From Dyadobacter sp. SG02 (GTDB lineage Bacteria; Bacteroidota; Bacteroidia; Cytophagales; Spirosomataceae): a stretch of 64,000 nucleotides of DNA. This document shows positions 62,175 to 64,000 of the stretch, in pieces (positions within the stretch are counted from its first letter, which is position 1; every line of letters starts with the position of its first letter). Below the pieces are notes generated by a model. The model did not search any database. It worked only from the letters and a program-made list of their open reading frames with translations, and was not told the origin of the DNA. A program made the position numbers and the translations under genes. The stretch spans positions 1-64,000 of the forward strand of contig NZ_FNYL01000012.1 in the NCBI RefSeq assembly GCF_900109045.1. The letters are read 5' to 3'.

Positions 62175-62812
62175 CTGTCCTGTTGTTTCGTTTCTACTAA
62201 ACCATTCTCATCGCCAATGATTTTCATGTTTGCCCTGAAAAGGTAATAAATCATGAAAGTGGCTCCAAGGAGCTCATCCCATAAATAGACCAACAGGGGC
62301 TCAACTCCTCGCTTCCAGGGATTTTTTTGCAGGCAGTAAAGGCATCTACGCCGCGCAGCCGGAACGAAAATGAAGCCAGCTGTTAAAGACTCACGCGCAC
62401 ATTTAAATCCTTAAAGCGACTGAATAGGCCGGGTTCAACCAAAGACAAATGCAATGTTGTCTAAACTTCACATACCTGGTTTGCTTCTTTTGAACCGCTT
62501 CGATAATGGTAGGTTTGCGGCAATTTCTATTGTCCAACAAGTGTTCACTACCTTTTCCGATGTGCAGTGCGATGTTTCGATATACGAGCTGACAAACAAA
62601 TGATTTCCCGGTAAACGAGCCGAGCGACAATACTGCCAAAATCCGTGCGAATACCATACTGTCGCAGATAACAGCCATAACTTACATTACCATAGCAATT
62701 CATGTGCAATGTCGTCCCAATTGCATAGTTTAGCGGCAATGTCGTGATCGTTAACGATTTAAAGCCAATAGAGCGACTGAAAGAATCGAAAAACAACAAA
62801 GCCCCAACTTTT
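62175..62812. other. Intergenic region with repeated GCAATGTYGT words
   Basis: About 640 bp. Three copies of GCAATGTTGTC/GCAATGTCGTC/GCAATGTCGTG are at 62451, 62706 and 62736. Minus-strand frames of 91 and 83 codons exist here, but their protein text is not convincing. A decayed insertion-sequence end is possible. Confidence 0.35.
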
Positions 62813-63274
62813 ATGGATCAGATCGATACACCGAATATAGACGCAGATCAGCACCCTCACGACCTGGACGAGTACAAACAGTTGACAACCTTGTTTCAAG
62901 GTTATCTTAACCTTACGGTAACGACCCTGAATTATACATTACTGCTAGCTGGCGGGTCGACGGCTTATTTTCTTAACCAAAAAAACCCTGAGTCTCCGGC
63001 TAAGTACGGACTTTGGGTACCTGCATTTATCTGCTACGCTATTGCGTTGGGATTTTACAAGGCTATCCCCTCATCGAAGGAGCTTACCACTACGCTTCAC
63101 GATATCAAAGGCCGACTCAGGCTACAACTTGCTCCACACAGCGAAAACTTAACGAAAACGTTGAGTTGGTCAAGTGTTCTGCTGGCCATCGTAGGAACGG
63201 GAATAGTGGTTCTTTTTTGGTTATCCAATTGCCATTGTCTGTTATCAGAATACTTTTTGGGGAACGTAAAATAG
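62813..63274 (+). CDS. Hypothetical membrane protein
   Basis: About 153 aa from the ATG at 62813; a GTG at 62744 would add 23 residues and lies in the repeat region, so I prefer the later start. The N-terminus is acidic (IDADQHPHDLDEYKQLTTLF). There are three hydrophobic segments (LTVTTLNYTLLLAGGSTAYF, LWVPAFICYAIALGFY and SWSSVLLAIVGTGIVVLFWL) and an amphipathic stretch between the last two. Function is unknown. Confidence 0.55.
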   Translation: MDQIDTPNIDADQHPHDLDEYKQLTTLFQGYLNLTVTTLNYTLLLAGGSTAYFLNQKNPESPAKYGLWVPAFICYAIALGFYKAIPSSKELTTTLHDIKGRLRLQLAPHSENLTKTLSWSSVLLAIVGTGIVVLFWLSNCHCLLSEYFLGNVK

Positions 63275-63502
63275 AAGTATTGTCCCTAGAAAAATCACCA
63301 AACTGAGAAATGGCAATCGCATAAATAACAGCATCAGGCAAACATCTCAATACTCGGATTTTACCGAAGTATAAACTTTGGCATTGAAAGTGCCTACAAA
63401 AAAACATAAGTGCCAACTGCACGCCTGGTGTTGTAGTGGCAATGCAGCGGATTGTATAACTTTGATGCGAAGCGTCCGAAAAGAATTAAACCTGATTTTT
63501 AA

Positions 63503-64000
63503 ATGGATATAGAATTCCGTGAATTCTTTGAACATTTGCTCGAAGCAGCACATACTGCGCTTGCCGAAAAGAACGGAGAAGTAATCAAAATAAATATTAC
63601 AAAAGAAATACCCGGATCGGTAGATCTTTCTTCCCTAACCCGGAATGCCCTATATGTGGTGGAAAATAATGTTGAAGAGTGGATAGGGTTGAGTGTTGAA
63701 GTATTCTTAAGAAGGCACTTTAAGAAAATTGTGGTCGACAACAGTTTCCCCTCGAAACTTTCACTTATTGATGTACATGGAGATTCTGTGACAGTTCGCG
63801 AAAGCACAATGAGGGCCGGGTCTGAAAAAAAAATAGATCTTTACTTTTTTACTTCGTGGCTAGTCGAGCTCAACGTTGAAGGATCAATTGGCCTGTTTGA
63901 CTCAGACCATCTCTCGGTGGAAAGCTTCAAAATAGCCAATGACCGGTCGGCAGCAGTCCATATTGAGGACCTGGATTTACAGGGCAATGTTGATCAATTT
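63503..64000 (+). CDS. Hypothetical protein, truncated by the window end
   Basis: Open from the ATG at 63503 to the window end without a stop (166 codons seen). Composition is protein-like: MDIEFREFFEHLLEAAHTAL, NALYVVENNVEEWIGLSVEV, KIDLYFFTSWLVELNVEGSI. No signal peptide and no recognised domain. Upstream 63275-63502 is short and shows no gene. Confidence 0.6.
   Translation, partial: MDIEFREFFEHLLEAAHTALAEKNGEVIKINITKEIPGSVDLSSLTRNALYVVENNVEEWIGLSVEVFLRRHFKKIVVDNSFPSKLSLIDVHGDSVTVRESTMRAGSEKKIDLYFFTSWLVELNVEGSIGLFDSDHLSVESFKIANDRSAAVHIEDLDLQGNVDQF

Noticed and set aside
62403..62678. IstB-like ATPase remnant on the minus strand
   Set aside because: A GKSF-like phrase is present, but the rest lacks IstB motifs; too weak to annotate.

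Overview
The window reads as a chromosome segment of a Bacteroidota bacterium, most likely Cytophagales (Dyadobacter/Spirosoma-like). Signs of this are a type IX secretion (T9SS) sorting domain, a SusC/SusD pair, LytTR/LytS two-component genes, a Wzi-family outer-membrane protein, and conjugation genes of the Bacteroidetes CTnDOT Tra type. The genus is inference. No rRNA, tRNA, CRISPR array or integrase gene is visible.

Layout. 1-14.5 kb looks like host chromosome: the end of a T9SS cargo protein, two NarL-type response regulators, a Wzi-like barrel, a cupin with a lost metal site, a secreted TPR-like protein, a large periplasmic-sensor histidine kinase, a SASA/CE6-like esterase, scrambled AraC fragments, an NTF2-like secreted protein and a VOC protein. 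An IS110 transposase (14.8-15.8 kb) marks the edge. From there to about 62 kb the window looks like an integrative conjugative element (ICE) or integrated plasmid: T4CP, relaxase and MobA genes (16-19.7 kb, minus strand), an oriT-like inverted repeat, RadC-type and DUF932 proteins, a cargo zone, then the plus-strand tra operon (41-52 kb: TraE, F, G/VirB4, I-like proteins, J, K, L-position, M, N).

Cargo. (1) A compact RiPP locus has a full-length LanB-type lantibiotic dehydratase, a LytTR response regulator, a LytS-type kinase and, 109 bp after the kinase, a 45-residue ORF missing from standard ORF calls. Its basic leader and Thr/Ser/Cys-rich tail fit a class I lanthipeptide precursor. No LanC cyclase, protease or exporter is seen. 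(2) A susC-susD-tlpA operon converges on two paralogous small exported C-x7-C peptides. (3) A class III nucleotide-cyclase-like protein converges on a DUF6602-type PD-(D/E)XK protein, upstream of the tra operon. (4) Downstream of tra is a Gabija-like pair (OLD-family ATPase/TOPRIM nuclease plus UvrD-like helicase). (5) A three-gene operon follows: HTH-ImmA/IrrE metallopeptidase, an unknown 177-aa protein and a divergent DNA sliding clamp. A perfect 36-bp palindrome lies just upstream.

The right flank (60-62 kb) holds decayed maintenance genes: a parB with frameshifts, an ssb interrupted by an amber codon, and the C-terminal stump of another gene. With the missing integrase, this suggests an element that is partly degraded or extends past the window. 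The window ends in a membrane protein and a truncated unknown gene.
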